Positions 8,847 through 17,216 are shown, counted from the first letter of the stretch. The stretch is DNA of 54,941 bases from an uncultured Christensenella sp. (GCA_910578195.1 CAJTOY010000010.1:1-54941), one strand, 5' to 3'. Notes: generated from the letters alone by a model not told the origin. Program-made: numbers and translations.

Positions 8847-10055
8847 ATGAAAAATCTCGACTACAATTATCTTTGTGCCGTTATCGGTGATCTTGCAGGA
8901 ATTCCGGTCAGAAATTACAAAAATAATGAGCAAGTGTTTTACCACTCGCTTGTAGGTCTGCCAAAAGACCCTATAACACCCTATCTTTCGGAAATTTTAT
9001 CGATAACCGACCGCGTCGGTTATTTTATTACACCGTATTTCAACTATTATGGAGTAGTAAACCGCGCACCGTATAAAATAATTATCGGCCCCTCGCGCCA
9101 ATCGACAATGAATGATCAGGAAATAAAGGAATTGGCTTTTAAGTGCGACGTTCCCTCAGATGAGGTCAATGAATTTGCCGCGGGGATGAAAAGCATCGTC
9201 GCTATGCCGCTTGACAGCATATTGCAAATTTTATGCACTATGAATTACGTGATGAACGACGAAAAACTTTCTTTGGAAAAGATAAAAATATATGACGCGG
9301 AACAGCAAAAACTTAAAGAGATTATAGAATCCGACAGAGCCAATCAGAATTTCAATTCCGATATTGCAATAATTCAATCCGCTCAAGCCGTCCACAACAC
9401 CATAACTCTCGAACAAATGCTCGTCAATATCGTCCGCAAAGGCGATACTGCGGCGCTCCGCGAATGGATTGCGAACGCCCCTGCCGTGCGCGCGGGAATT
9501 CTCGCCACCGAGCAAATGCGACAATTGAAAAACACGTTCATTGTAACAACCACCCTTATCTCTCGGGCGGCAATACGCGGAGGAATGGACGTTGAAGACG
9601 CGCTGACTCTTTCCGATGCGTATATACAAAAATGCGAGCTTTTAAATAACGTGGGACAAATAGCAAATTTGCAATATCTTATGGTATTCGACTATACGGA
9701 ACGCGTTGAAAAACTTCGGCTCGGTAAATCCCCGTCGAAGTTAGTTATAGAGATAAGTAATTACGTTCAACATCATCTTTCCGAACCCGTCGACATCGAA
9801 GCGTTGGCGAACGCTATGTTTTTGAGCCGTACGCGCTTGTCCGTAAAATTCAAGGACGAAACGGGGATGACGCTTACCGATTTCGTGTTAAAAGAAAAAA
9901 CGGACGAAGCCAAAAGACTTCTCCGTTATACCGACAAAACGTTGACCGCAATCAGTGCATACCTCGGTTTTTCTTCGCAGAGCCATTTTTCCCGCACTTT
10001 CCGGAAATACGCCGACTGCTCCCCGCTTGAATATCGCAAAAAATATAATTCCTAA
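8847..10055 (+). CDS. AraC-family transcriptional regulator of the rhamnoside locus
   Basis: DNA-binding regulator. The last 100 residues hold the two helix-turn-helix motifs of the AraC family: DIEALANAMFLSRTRLSVKF, then a long helix and ISAYLGFSSQSHFSRTFRKY. The N-terminal 290 residues are not a cupin; they resemble the large sensory half (PocR/YSIRK-like) of some Firmicute AraC proteins, but I do not recognise it firmly. The start at 8847 is chosen because GGGGGGAT lies five bases upstream; a longer reading would begin inside the promoter. Divergent from the GH3 gene over a 110-base intergenic region, so it most likely senses rhamnose or a rhamnoside and activates the operon. No terminator is obvious directly after the stop. 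Confidence 0.9.
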   Translation: MKNLDYNYLCAVIGDLAGIPVRNYKNNEQVFYHSLVGLPKDPITPYLSEILSITDRVGYFITPYFNYYGVVNRAPYKIIIGPSRQSTMNDQEIKELAFKCDVPSDEVNEFAAGMKSIVAMPLDSILQILCTMNYVMNDEKLSLEKIKIYDAEQQKLKEIIESDRANQNFNSDIAIIQSAQAVHNTITLEQMLVNIVRKGDTAALREWIANAPAVRAGILATEQMRQLKNTFIVTTTLISRAAIRGGMDVEDALTLSDAYIQKCELLNNVGQIANLQYLMVFDYTERVEKLRLGKSPSKLVIEISNYVQHHLSEPVDIEALANAMFLSRTRLSVKFKDETGMTLTDFVLKEKTDEAKRLLRYTDKTLTAISAYLGFSSQSHFSRTFRKYADCSPLEYRKKYNS

Positions 10056-10059
10056 AATT

Positions 10060-10345
10060 TCCATGTCCTCTACTCGGATTTATTATCGGTGGCTTCGGGC
10101 TTAAAAATAACGTGGTGCAAACCGTAGATATTTGTATCCTCTTCATCAATTATACAATATCTCAAACTGCTTTAAGGCGGCTTTGATTATTTCTGCCATT
10201 CTCGGCGTAGGGTACGCGCGGGGCGTTTGAGTTTTTCTACTGCGTTTCAGGCGCCGTACATAGGCAAGCCTAATTCACGTTTGACTTCGGTGATTTACGC
10301 CGTATGCACCTTTAATCGTAGTTTTCTTCCACCCGCTTTCGTATC
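10060..10345 (-). pseudogene. Possible decayed gene remnant in the AraC-rlmD gap
   Basis: This 292-base gap has no intact gene. On the minus strand, translations in shifting frames look protein-like but are broken by stops: one stretch reads ITEVKRELGLPMYGA, stop, NAVEKLKRPARTLRRE; another reads MAEIIKAALKQFEILYN; a third reads IDEEDTNIYGLHHVIFKPEA before a stop near 10070. I cannot name a parent family, and chance coding in this base composition is possible. An inverted repeat (CCACCCGC / GCAGGTGG, 10329-10358) followed by T-rich sequence may terminate plus-strand transcription from the regulator. Confidence 0.25.
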
Positions 10346-10347
10346 AT

Positions 10348-11736
10348 TTAGCAGGTGGATTTTTCTTTGTGTTTCTTGCTTTCGCAAGAAAGCACGACGA
10401 GCGTCTCGCACCACTTTGTCTGCGGGAACATGTCGAAGGGGGTCACGCTGTCGATTTTATAATCGGAAGCAGGGCAGTCCGCCTTGACGAGCGCACCGTC
10501 CTTTTCCGTAAGAGTGCCGCATAAAATCCCCAAGTCGCGCGCGAGGGTTGCGGGGTTGCACGAAATCAAAACCACCTTGTCCGCGCCCGAGCGCGCGATG
10601 GCTTTTACCACGCTGCGCTCCATACCCTTTCTCGGCGGGTCGCACACGATAACCCTTTTCTGCCCCGCGGTCATTTCGAAAACCTTGTCTATATTGCCCT
10701 CTACCGAGCCGCAGATATTATGCATTTTGCCCGAAAGCCCGTTCGCCTCTTTCAGCTCGTCCGCGCAACGCGAAGCTTCCTTCACAATCTCGATGCCGTA
10801 CGCCGCGCCGCACTTTTTCGCGAGCATTGCCGTAAGCAGTCCGCCGCCGCTGTACAAGTCGATAGCGACGCCGTCTCCGACCTCGGCTAACACCCGCTTA
10901 TATAGCTTTTCGCGCACGCCGTCGTTCACCTGTATAAAAGTGTTGGCGCCCGCCTTGAATTTTATACCTTCGGCTTCGCCCTCGAAAAAGCCTTCGCCGC
11001 GGCATATGCGCCATTCTTCGCCGAAAATCACGTTCGTATCCGAGGGATTTATATTTAAAAGCAGAGTGAATTTTTCAAACCTTTTTTCAAGCAAAGCCGC
11101 AAGTCCGTCAAGCGAAACATTTTTGTCCGCGACGAGCGCGAAAATGAACTTGCCGTCTATCTCGCGCACGACTAAGTGCCGCATATGCCTGCCCGAATTT
11201 GTTTTTGCGAACTTATTCGCAATAGAAATAACCTCCTCCGACCACGGCGACTGGATAGCGCAACTATCGGTCGCGACAATTCTATGGCTGTGCCTTGCGT
11301 AAAAGCCTGTCCGTATATTTCCGCCGTCGTCCGCGCCCGCGGGCAGCGCGAGCTTGTTTCTGTAACCGTACCGCAAATCGCTGGGCACGGTGTCGTTCAC
11401 CGCGGCATATATGCCGCCTATTTTATTCAAAGCGGTTTTAACGCTTTCCTTTTTGAATTCGAGCTGCTCCGCATAGCTCATATGCTGTAAATCGCACCCG
11501 CCGCACTTGCCGAACACGGGGCAGACGGGCTTGACCCGCGCATATGACGGGGTCAACACCTCTATAAGCTTGCCGTAAGCGATATTGCCCTTGACCTTCA
11601 AGACCTTGAAGCGCACCCTTTCGCCCGTAAGACAAAAAGGCACAAACGTTGTTGTGCCTTCGGTTTTTATTATGCCCTCGCCGTCGGTTCCCAGCCCCTC
11701 GACAAGTCCTTCGTACTCTTCATTTTTATGTAACAT
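10348..11736 (-). CDS. rlmD: 23S rRNA (uracil-5-)-methyltransferase, RlmD/RlmCD type
   Basis: SAM-dependent enzyme that methylates C5 of a uridine in 23S rRNA (U1939 in E. coli; the Firmicute homologue may also modify U747). The 462 residues hold an N-terminal TRAM domain (about 5-65), the iron-sulfur ligands CPVFGKCGGC (about 72-81), a SAM-binding IDLYSGGGLLTAML, and the catalytic block VIVCDPPRKGMERSV ... LISCNPATLARDLG with the nucleophilic Cys in SCNP. The ATG directly follows the upstream gene's stop (TAAATG). Last gene of the trpS operon. Assignment to the TrmA/RumA family is firm; the exact target uridine is inferred. Confidence 0.93.
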   Translation of the reverse strand: MLHKNEEYEGLVEGLGTDGEGIIKTEGTTTFVPFCLTGERVRFKVLKVKGNIAYGKLIEVLTPSYARVKPVCPVFGKCGGCDLQHMSYAEQLEFKKESVKTALNKIGGIYAAVNDTVPSDLRYGYRNKLALPAGADDGGNIRTGFYARHSHRIVATDSCAIQSPWSEEVISIANKFAKTNSGRHMRHLVVREIDGKFIFALVADKNVSLDGLAALLEKRFEKFTLLLNINPSDTNVIFGEEWRICRGEGFFEGEAEGIKFKAGANTFIQVNDGVREKLYKRVLAEVGDGVAIDLYSGGGLLTAMLAKKCGAAYGIEIVKEASRCADELKEANGLSGKMHNICGSVEGNIDKVFEMTAGQKRVIVCDPPRKGMERSVVKAIARSGADKVVLISCNPATLARDLGILCGTLTEKDGALVKADCPASDYKIDSVTPFDMFPQTKWCETLVVLSCESKKHKEKSTC

Positions 11737-12123
11737 TTAACACCCGTCGCAAGATTCGCATACGCCCGTCGCGCACGCCTCGCACGAACATAAGCAACAG
11801 CATTCCGCCATATCGTCGCTTCCGCCCATTTGCCTTTTTTGCTTTTTTTCTTCTTGCAGAAAAAGCTTATATTCGTCGCTTTGAAACAATTCGTCAAGCT
11901 CCTTCAATTCCGCCTTGTACTCTTCGTTTTCGGGGTCGGCAGAGATTGCCTTGTTCAGCTGTTTCCTCTGCTCGTTATACCAGCCCTTCGCGTTGTAAAG
12001 TTTGCTTTGCACAAAGAACTTCCGCCCGCTTTTTTCTTTCACCGAAAAAATAAGCTTCTGCGCCTCGTCAAGCTCGCCCTTTTCAATAAGCGCCTCCGCG
12101 CGAGTGAGTTTGTCCTCTTCCAT
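11737..12123 (-). CDS. Cysteine-string tail protein without J domain (paralogue of 12699-13316)
   Basis: 128 residues, function unknown. The first 90 residues form a helical, TPR-like repeat (EALIEKGELDEAQKLI ... KQLNKAISADPENEEYKAEL) closely matching the middle of the J-like protein two genes upstream. The tail after residue 105 has ten Cys in about 25 residues (CCCLCSCEAC, then C-x4-C-x2-C-x2-C), also mirrored in that protein. It therefore looks like a duplicate that kept repeat and cysteine tail but lost the J-like region. The cysteines might bind metal or be lipid-modified; neither can be decided here. It sits two bases after the membrane protein gene and abuts rlmD. Confidence 0.75.
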   Translation of the reverse strand: MEEDKLTRAEALIEKGELDEAQKLIFSVKEKSGRKFFVQSKLYNAKGWYNEQRKQLNKAISADPENEEYKAELKELDELFQSDEYKLFLQEEKKQKRQMGGSDDMAECCCLCSCEACATGVCESCDGC

Positions 12124-12125
12124 AA

Positions 12126-12683
12126 TTATTTCCTTATGCGGTAAACAAGTTTATCCACCGCGTTCTGCATTTTGTAGACCACATAGTCGTACGGGAAAAA
12201 TAGAACCGTACCGCCGATAAAGATAAAATAATAAATGTAGTTGTTTATGAATTCGTACACCGCGTTGTCCGACATGTCGCCGCCGAGAATCCCGCCGAAA
12301 ATGAGAATATACGCCACCCACAGCGTGAAGTCGAACCACACCGCCTTTACCGCCAAAGCGAGCCATTTGTTGATTTTGAAGCGCACTTGCAGGCAGTTTA
12401 TAAGCGGGTGAAGCCCGAAAAACATTATGAAAGGCACAAGGTCCCAGAACCTTGCCGCGGCGCCCATTATTATCGCGAGGATAACCGTGCCCATGTACGC
12501 TAAAAATCCGCCGACGTAAAACCTCTTCGAAAGGGGCACCATAAGCGCGACCATGGCGAAAAGATAGCCCGACGCGAGCAGAATATCGCTCCAAAATCCG
12601 ACTAAAAGGCAGACTACGGCGACCGCGCACGAGATTGCGGAAAGCGCTATTTCAAACGAGTGAGTGTATTTGCGTTTGCCCAA
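12126..12683 (-). CDS. Conserved multi-pass membrane protein, function unknown
   Basis: 185 residues with about five to six hydrophobic segments (near 13-35, 38-75, 80-95, 108-130, 150-165) and basic ends (KRKYTHS at the start, VDKLVYRIRK at the end). No enzyme motif recognised. The start codon is TTG, supported by AAGGTG five bases upstream and by the 15-base gap to the previous gene. Its fixed place between two cysteine-string proteins suggests a role with them at the membrane, but this is inference from order alone. Confidence 0.75.
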   Translation of the reverse strand: MGKRKYTHSFEIALSAISCAVAVVCLLVGFWSDILLASGYLFAMVALMVPLSKRFYVGGFLAYMGTVILAIIMGAAARFWDLVPFIMFFGLHPLINCLQVRFKINKWLALAVKAVWFDFTLWVAYILIFGGILGGDMSDNAVYEFINNYIYYFIFIGGTVLFFPYDYVVYKMQNAVDKLVYRIRK

Positions 12684-12698
12684 CTTATCACCTTAAAA

Positions 12699-13316
12699 TC
12701 AGTGACAGCAAGCGTTGCACAGACAGTTAATGCACATGTTGATGTAGCAGCACTCGATACAGTTCGCGCAGAAATTTCCACCCATCTGGTTGTCGGCGCC
12801 CGAGCTCATGGTCTGTCCCTGATAGACAGTCTGGTTGCCGTCGCCCGCGTTCTGCGCGTCGTAGTTCAGCTTTTCGTTGAGCTTGCGGTAAGTTTCCTTG
12901 TACTTCTCGTTTTCGGGTTCGAGCTGGATTGCGATTTCAAGCTGTTTCTTGCTTTCGTTTATCCAGTTCTTGCGGTAGAAAATGACCGACTGCAAGTAAT
13001 GCCATCTTCCCCCGCGCTCGTTAAAGCCGTCCAAAACGCGCTGCGCTTCGGAAATATCGTTCGCCTTGATAAGCTCCTCGACCTTCGCGAACGAGCTTTC
13101 CGCGTCGTCCGCGGTCGCGCTTTCGGAAAATTCGCGCATGAGGTCGTTGTATGCAACGTCGATTTGCGTCAGCATTTTGGCGGCGTTGTTTCCGACCTCG
13201 CCGTCCATAAATCTCTCTTCGAGGTACTTTGCCCGAAGGTTATCGTATGCCGCGGAAACCTCTTCCTTGGTTGCGTTTTCGCCGAGCCCGAAAAGCTCTA
13301 AATTTTTCTTGTTCAT
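12699..13316 (-). CDS. J-like domain protein lacking HPD, with TPR-like repeat and cysteine-string tail
   Basis: 205 residues in three parts. Residues 1-65 fit the DnaJ J-domain pattern (LFGLGENATKEEVSAAYDNL, then a helix with QIDVAYNDLMRE), but the HPD tripeptide that stimulates DnaK is replaced by YLEERF. Residues 70-150 form helical repeats (ELIKANDISEAQRVLDGF ... ESKKQLEIAIQLEPENEKY). After a Gly/Gln/Asn-rich linker, the last 25 residues carry nine Cys, ending CCH. Without HPD it should not act as a normal DnaK co-chaperone. The plan recalls eukaryotic cysteine-string proteins in outline only; homology is not claimed. It lies between the DUF5685 and membrane protein genes in the trpS operon. 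Confidence 0.8.
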   Translation of the reverse strand: MNKKNLELFGLGENATKEEVSAAYDNLRAKYLEERFMDGEVGNNAAKMLTQIDVAYNDLMREFSESATADDAESSFAKVEELIKANDISEAQRVLDGFNERGGRWHYLQSVIFYRKNWINESKKQLEIAIQLEPENEKYKETYRKLNEKLNYDAQNAGDGNQTVYQGQTMSSGADNQMGGNFCANCIECCYINMCINCLCNACCH

Positions 13317-13324
13317 ATTTACTC

Positions 13325-14170
13325 CTATTTACAGCCGCACTGAATCAGTCGGCGAGTTTTCAATGGTATTCCGCGCAATATAATATTGTCGGTCAAGTCG
13401 TGATTGAAGTGGAATTTTATCCCAGACAAATTTATCCGCATATCCGCAAACAGACTGTCGAAAAGGAAGTTCAGCTCCCGCGCGTTTTCCCGCACCGCGT
13501 CCGCCTTGCAAGGGATTTTGAACGCGTTGTATAAGACGTTGTATCTGCCCTTTTTGACGTCCTTGTCGTAATCGTCGAGCGCGTCGGCAAGATATACCCA
13601 CTTGCCCAAATCGTAGAAAAGCGCCTCGGTTTCGGGCGTGGAATACTCGCCCAGCGCATACGCGGAAAGCTTTTTCATAAGCTCGGCGGTAGGCTCGCAA
13701 GCCATATCTATCACCGCACAGCCCGCCTTTTCCAGCTCGCTTTGCTTTGCGGTAAACTCCCGCACCATCTCCACCGCCGCCTTGTGCTTCTTCGCGGCGC
13801 GTTTCAGCCCCTTTTTATATAGGTGGCGGAATATTCCCTTTTTATCGCCGTCCGCCTTGTCGTCGCACAGTTTATAATATGCGAGCGCGGTGTTGACGCA
13901 GCCCATAAGCACGGTGGTGTCGTCGACCAGCGCGACGGGTCTGCGTTTCAGCCAGTGTATCGCGCAGCGCACCTTTTTAATTATAACGTCCTCTTTTTTT
14001 ATGTTGTGGACGAGCGCCGACATAAACGCCATGTCGTATGTCAGCGCCGTTCGGGCGCATTGCCCGCAGCCCTTGCCTATGCTTTTGCAAAGCCCGCAAT
14101 ACAGCGCCTGATACAGTTTTTCGTCCTTCTTGAAAAGATAAGGGGCGTCGGGTTGAATATATCCAAACAT
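13325..14170 (-). CDS. DUF5685 family protein
   Basis: 281 residues, mostly helical, function unknown. The N-terminus MFGYIQPDAPYL, then LYCGLCKSIGKGCGQCARTALTYDM, is the DUF5685 signature as I recall it (quoted in parts: YCGLCKSIGKGCGQC and ARTALTYDM), with Cys pairs that could bind a metal. Near residue 200 it reads LADALDDYDKDVKKGRYN, which resembles the second Asp-rich motif of squalene/phytoene synthases (D-x3-D-x4-GR). This is a similarity noticed by eye, not proof of that fold. The start codon overlaps the trpS stop (TAATG), and nine bases separate it from the J-like gene, so it belongs to the same operon. Confidence 0.8.
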   Translation of the reverse strand: MFGYIQPDAPYLFKKDEKLYQALYCGLCKSIGKGCGQCARTALTYDMAFMSALVHNIKKEDVIIKKVRCAIHWLKRRPVALVDDTTVLMGCVNTALAYYKLCDDKADGDKKGIFRHLYKKGLKRAAKKHKAAVEMVREFTAKQSELEKAGCAVIDMACEPTAELMKKLSAYALGEYSTPETEALFYDLGKWVYLADALDDYDKDVKKGRYNVLYNAFKIPCKADAVRENARELNFLFDSLFADMRINLSGIKFHFNHDLTDNIILRGIPLKTRRLIQCGCK

Positions 14171-15168
14171 TAAGACTGATAAAACCCTACTTTTTTATAG
14201 ACTTTCGAAAGCGTTCTGCCTGCGGCAAAGGAAGCGTTTTTCGCGCCCTCTTTGAGTATTCCGTCAAGATAACCTTTGTCCGCGAGAAGCCTTGCCTGCT
14301 CGCTTTGAATGGGCGCAATTCTGTCCGCGACCGCCTCGCCGACGGCGAGCTTGAAATCGCCGTAGCCCTTGCCCGCGAATTCATTTTCCGCGTCCGCAAT
14401 GCTTTTGCCCGTAAACACCGAATATATCGACAGCAGATTGCTGACGCCCGGCTTATTTTCGGGGTCGTACTTGACCTGCGCTTCGCTGTCGGTCACGGCG
14501 CGCTTGAATTTTCTTATGATTGTATCTCTGTCGTCCGAAAGAAAAATCGAACCGTTCGCGTTCTCCGCGGACTTGGACATTTTTTTGTCGGGGTTTAAAA
14601 GGTCGCAAATCTTCGCCGCGGTCTTGACGTATACTCCCTCGGGCACGGTAAACGTGGGGGAATATGCGTTGTTGAACCGCTGCGCGATGTCGCGCGCTAT
14701 TTCGAGGTGCTGGGTCTGGTCCTTGCCGATAGGCACAACCGCGGACTGAAACAAGAGTATATCCGCCGCCATAAGCACGGGGTAATCCATTAGCCCCATA
14801 TTTATATTATCGGCGTGTTTTAAACTCTTATCCTTAAACTGCGTCATTCTCTCCATTTCGCCGACGTAGGTAAAGGTGTTTAGCACCCAGCAAAGCTCGG
14901 CATGCTCGTGCACGTTCGACTGAACGTACAAAACGCACTTTTCGGGGTTTATGCCGCACGCAATCAAAAGCGCGGCGAGCGACAGCGTTCTTTGGCGAAG
15001 CTCGGCAGGGTTCTGCCGAACGGTTATCGCGTGCATATTCGCAATCGCAAAATAACAGTTGTAGTCGTTTTGAAGCCTTACCCAGTTTTGCACGGCGCCC
15101 AGATAGTTGCCTATGGTTAAATTGTTTGTGGGCTGAATTGCCGAATACAAATTTTTTCTCTCTTCCAT
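14170..15168 (-). CDS. trpS: Tryptophanyl-tRNA synthetase
   Basis: Class I aminoacyl-tRNA synthetase that charges tRNA-Trp. At 332 residues it has the normal bacterial length. The HIGH-like motif is TIGNYLGA in PTNNLTIGNYLGA, the KMSKS motif is in DKKMSKSAEN, and GLMDYPVLMAADILL and KDQTQHLE are typical of TrpRS. It has a good promoter and AGAGGTC ribosome binding site, and no T-box leader fits in the short upstream region. First gene of a six-gene operon ending in rlmD. Confidence 0.97.
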   Translation of the reverse strand: MEERKNLYSAIQPTNNLTIGNYLGAVQNWVRLQNDYNCYFAIANMHAITVRQNPAELRQRTLSLAALLIACGINPEKCVLYVQSNVHEHAELCWVLNTFTYVGEMERMTQFKDKSLKHADNINMGLMDYPVLMAADILLFQSAVVPIGKDQTQHLEIARDIAQRFNNAYSPTFTVPEGVYVKTAAKICDLLNPDKKMSKSAENANGSIFLSDDRDTIIRKFKRAVTDSEAQVKYDPENKPGVSNLLSIYSVFTGKSIADAENEFAGKGYGDFKLAVGEAVADRIAPIQSEQARLLADKGYLDGILKEGAKNASFAAGRTLSKVYKKVGFYQS

Positions 15169-15189
15169 ATAATAGACCTCTGCAATTAA

Positions 15190-15218
15190 ATCATACCATA
15201 TACGTTGAAAAAATGCAA
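15190..15218 (-). promoter_or_regulatory. trpS operon promoter
   Basis: Minus-strand TTGCAT (15213-15218), 17 bases, TATGAT (15190-15195), 22 bases before the trpS ATG. The short leader leaves no room for a T-box. Confidence 0.75.
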
Positions 15219-15295
15219 AGAAATTTTCGGAAAATTAAGGAATATCACCCAACTTATAGCAAGCGGTCACTGCGAATACACAAACGCGCCGCGTT

Positions 15296-15571
15296 TTAAT
15301 CACCGTGATTTTTTTCAATCTCCAACAGCATCGCAATATCCTCTATACGCTTCGCCATAAGGAATAAATTAGTTTTAATTTTATATTCCCGCTCCTCACG
15401 CTTGCTTCCGATTTCCGACCAATTTTCGCAGGCTTTATTTAAGTTGATTTTTTTTCTACGCGTCACCGCGCAACAATGCCCGCAATACGCATAAGAAAAT
15501 CGGTCATAGTTCCATCGATAATGTTTTTCGAAAAATTTGCAGTTTTCGCAAGTTTTTAATTCAGTTTCCAT
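15296..15571 (-). CDS. Small Cys-rich protein with helical tail (family copy 1)
   Basis: 91 residues, function unknown. The N-terminal half carries CENCKFFEKHY (Cys8, Cys11, His17), CGHCC (from Cys30) and a Cys-x2-Trp near residue 48, a pattern that could bind zinc. The C-terminal half is a charged amphipathic helix ending MAKRIEDIAMLLEIEK. The same plan recurs in the genes at 19107 and 32980. It stands alone with its own AAAGG site. An imperfect palindrome around CGCGT (about 15617-15650) lies upstream and could be an operator. It is not a known zinc ribbon that I recognise. Confidence 0.75.
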   Translation of the reverse strand: METELKTCENCKFFEKHYRWNYDRFSYAYCGHCCAVTRRKKINLNKACENWSEIGSKREEREYKIKTNLFLMAKRIEDIAMLLEIEKNHGD

Positions 15572-15665
15572 AATATACCTTTGCCTAAAATACTATATCA
15601 ATTTTATCACATTTAATCTTACGCGTGTTGAAAATACGCGATAAGCGTATTAAATATTTAAATTT

Positions 15666-15705
15666 CTAAAAAAACTGCGCCGCGGCTGAACCTCAGCCGC
15701 GGCGC
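15666..15705 (-). terminator. thrC intrinsic terminator
   Basis: A 13-base-pair GC-rich stem (15677-15689 with 15693-15705, three-base loop) followed on the minus strand by seven T residues. It begins a few bases after the thrC stop. Confidence 0.93.
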
Positions 15706-15710
15706 TTTGC

Positions 15711-17159
15711 TTATTGTTTTATAAAATTCGATATTTCTTCGTTCAGCTTCTTTCTGTCGACCGTCTTGGTGAAGCGGGGAAGCTTGTCCCGAAGCTCCTT
15801 TAAGCACTTGGGCACCGCCATGGCGGTCGCCGCATGCAGACGCTTTACGCCCTTGAAGCTGTCCTTGACGTCGTTGCCCGTCACCGCGTAAAGGACGTCC
15901 TGCGGGAACTTGTAAGGGTTGGCCGTTGCGGTAATGACCATCTTCGTTTCGTCTTTTTTGTTCTTTTCGAACCAGTCCACCGCAACCTTCATGGCGCAGC
16001 CCGTATGCGTGTCCATGGTGTAGCCCGTGTCGATAAACACGTCATACATCGCCTCGACGCTGTCCTCTTCGCCCGCGAAGCCGCCGTCGAAAATTTCGGC
16101 AATCCTGCTTTTTTCCTCGTCGGTGACAGAATATCTGCCGCCCTCTTTCAACTCCGCCATGCGCTTTGCCGTGAGTTTGTAATTTCTGCCCGAGACCTCG
16201 AATATCAGCCGTTCGAGTCCGACCGCGTCTATCATATCCATTGACGGCGCGGTGGTCTTATAAAGCTCGCGGTTGACGTCGTAGACGCCCGTCTTGAAAA
16301 AGTCGATAAGGGTCTTGTTTAAGTTGGATGCGCAGTGAATTCTGCGCAGAGGCAGACCCATTTTCTTGGCGTAGTACGCCGAAATCGCATTGCCGAAGCT
16401 GCCGACGGGAAGTGTGAAATCAATCTCCTCGCCCTGCGCTATCTGCTCGGAGGAAACGAGGTCGGCATACGCCGAGAAGAAGTACGCAACCTGCGCGGCG
16501 ATAACCGCGACGTTCAGGCTGTCCGCCGAGAGGGGCGCAACCCCGAGGGTATCGTCGGCGAGAATTTCCTTTACCGCCCGCAAGCAGTCGTCGTGCCCGC
16601 CCTTCAACGCAATAACCGAAACGTTCTTCCCCTCCTGCGTGCTTATGTGAAGCTTCTGCATTTTGGAAATTCCGTCGTGCGGGTATATCGCCGCGACCTT
16701 GAAGCCGTCTAAATCCTTAAACGCTTCGAGCGCCGCCTTGCCCGCGTCCGCCGAGCTTGCAAGCACAAGCATTTCTTTATCATTCCCGCAAAGCGCGCCC
16801 GCCTTTTTGAACATGTACGGCAAAAGCGAGATTGCAATATCCTTGAACGAACACGTCGGCCCGTGGAAAAGTTCGAGAATATAGACGCCGTCGTCGAGGC
16901 GCACAAGGGGCGCGGGGTCTGAGGCGTATTTTTCTTCGCAGACCGACAAAAGCTCCTTTTCATTGAACTCGTCAAGAAGCTTTCCTATAATTTTCGCCGC
17001 GCGCTCGGCATAGCTCATATCCAGCATTTCCGCAAATTCCTTTTCGGAAACGCAGGGGAATTTTTCGGGAACGAAAAGTCCGCCGTTCTCCGAAAGCCCT
17101 TGCATAATCGCCTTCGCGCCGCTTACCTTTTCCCCGCCTCTCGTGCCGATATACTTCAT
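15711..17159 (-). CDS. thrC: Threonine synthase
   Basis: PLP-dependent lyase that makes L-threonine from O-phospho-L-homoserine. The 482 residues match the long (fungal/E. coli-like) class: start MKYIGTRGG, GLSENGGLFVPEKFP, the PLP lysine in GPTCSFKDIAISLLPYM near residue 110, SADAGKAALEAF, and a phosphate-cradle glycine stretch LPVGSFGNAISAYYAKKMG. The ribosome binding site AGAGGTAAT overlaps the T-run of a strong terminator hairpin just upstream, so expression depends on readthrough or on a promoter inside the preceding gene. A strong terminator follows the stop. No homoserine kinase gene is nearby. Confidence 0.96.
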   Translation of the reverse strand: MKYIGTRGGEKVSGAKAIMQGLSENGGLFVPEKFPCVSEKEFAEMLDMSYAERAAKIIGKLLDEFNEKELLSVCEEKYASDPAPLVRLDDGVYILELFHGPTCSFKDIAISLLPYMFKKAGALCGNDKEMLVLASSADAGKAALEAFKDLDGFKVAAIYPHDGISKMQKLHISTQEGKNVSVIALKGGHDDCLRAVKEILADDTLGVAPLSADSLNVAVIAAQVAYFFSAYADLVSSEQIAQGEEIDFTLPVGSFGNAISAYYAKKMGLPLRRIHCASNLNKTLIDFFKTGVYDVNRELYKTTAPSMDMIDAVGLERLIFEVSGRNYKLTAKRMAELKEGGRYSVTDEEKSRIAEIFDGGFAGEEDSVEAMYDVFIDTGYTMDTHTGCAMKVAVDWFEKNKKDETKMVITATANPYKFPQDVLYAVTGNDVKDSFKGVKRLHAATAMAVPKCLKELRDKLPRFTKTVDRKKLNEEISNFIKQ

Positions 17160-17169
17160 AATTACCTCT

Positions 17170-17202
17170 AAAAAACGACGGCGCAGTTTAATCTGCGCCG
17201 TC
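17170..17202 (-). terminator. Terminator or attenuator 11 bases before thrC
   Basis: A perfect 10-base-pair stem (GACGGCGCAG, 17177-17186, with 17193-17202) followed on the minus strand by six T residues that run into the thrC ribosome binding site. It lies between the P-loop gene stop and thrC. Confidence 0.9.
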
Positions 17203-17216
17203 AGAAATCACATTTC

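Noticed and set aside
10348..15168. Recent horizontal transfer of the cysteine-string module
   Set aside because: Base composition and spacing match trpS and rlmD, and genes are tightly coupled to both, so nothing in the sequence marks it as foreign.
15078..15295. T-box riboswitch upstream of trpS
   Set aside because: The promoter lies 22 bases before the start codon, leaving no room for a T-box, and no T-box core sequence was seen upstream.
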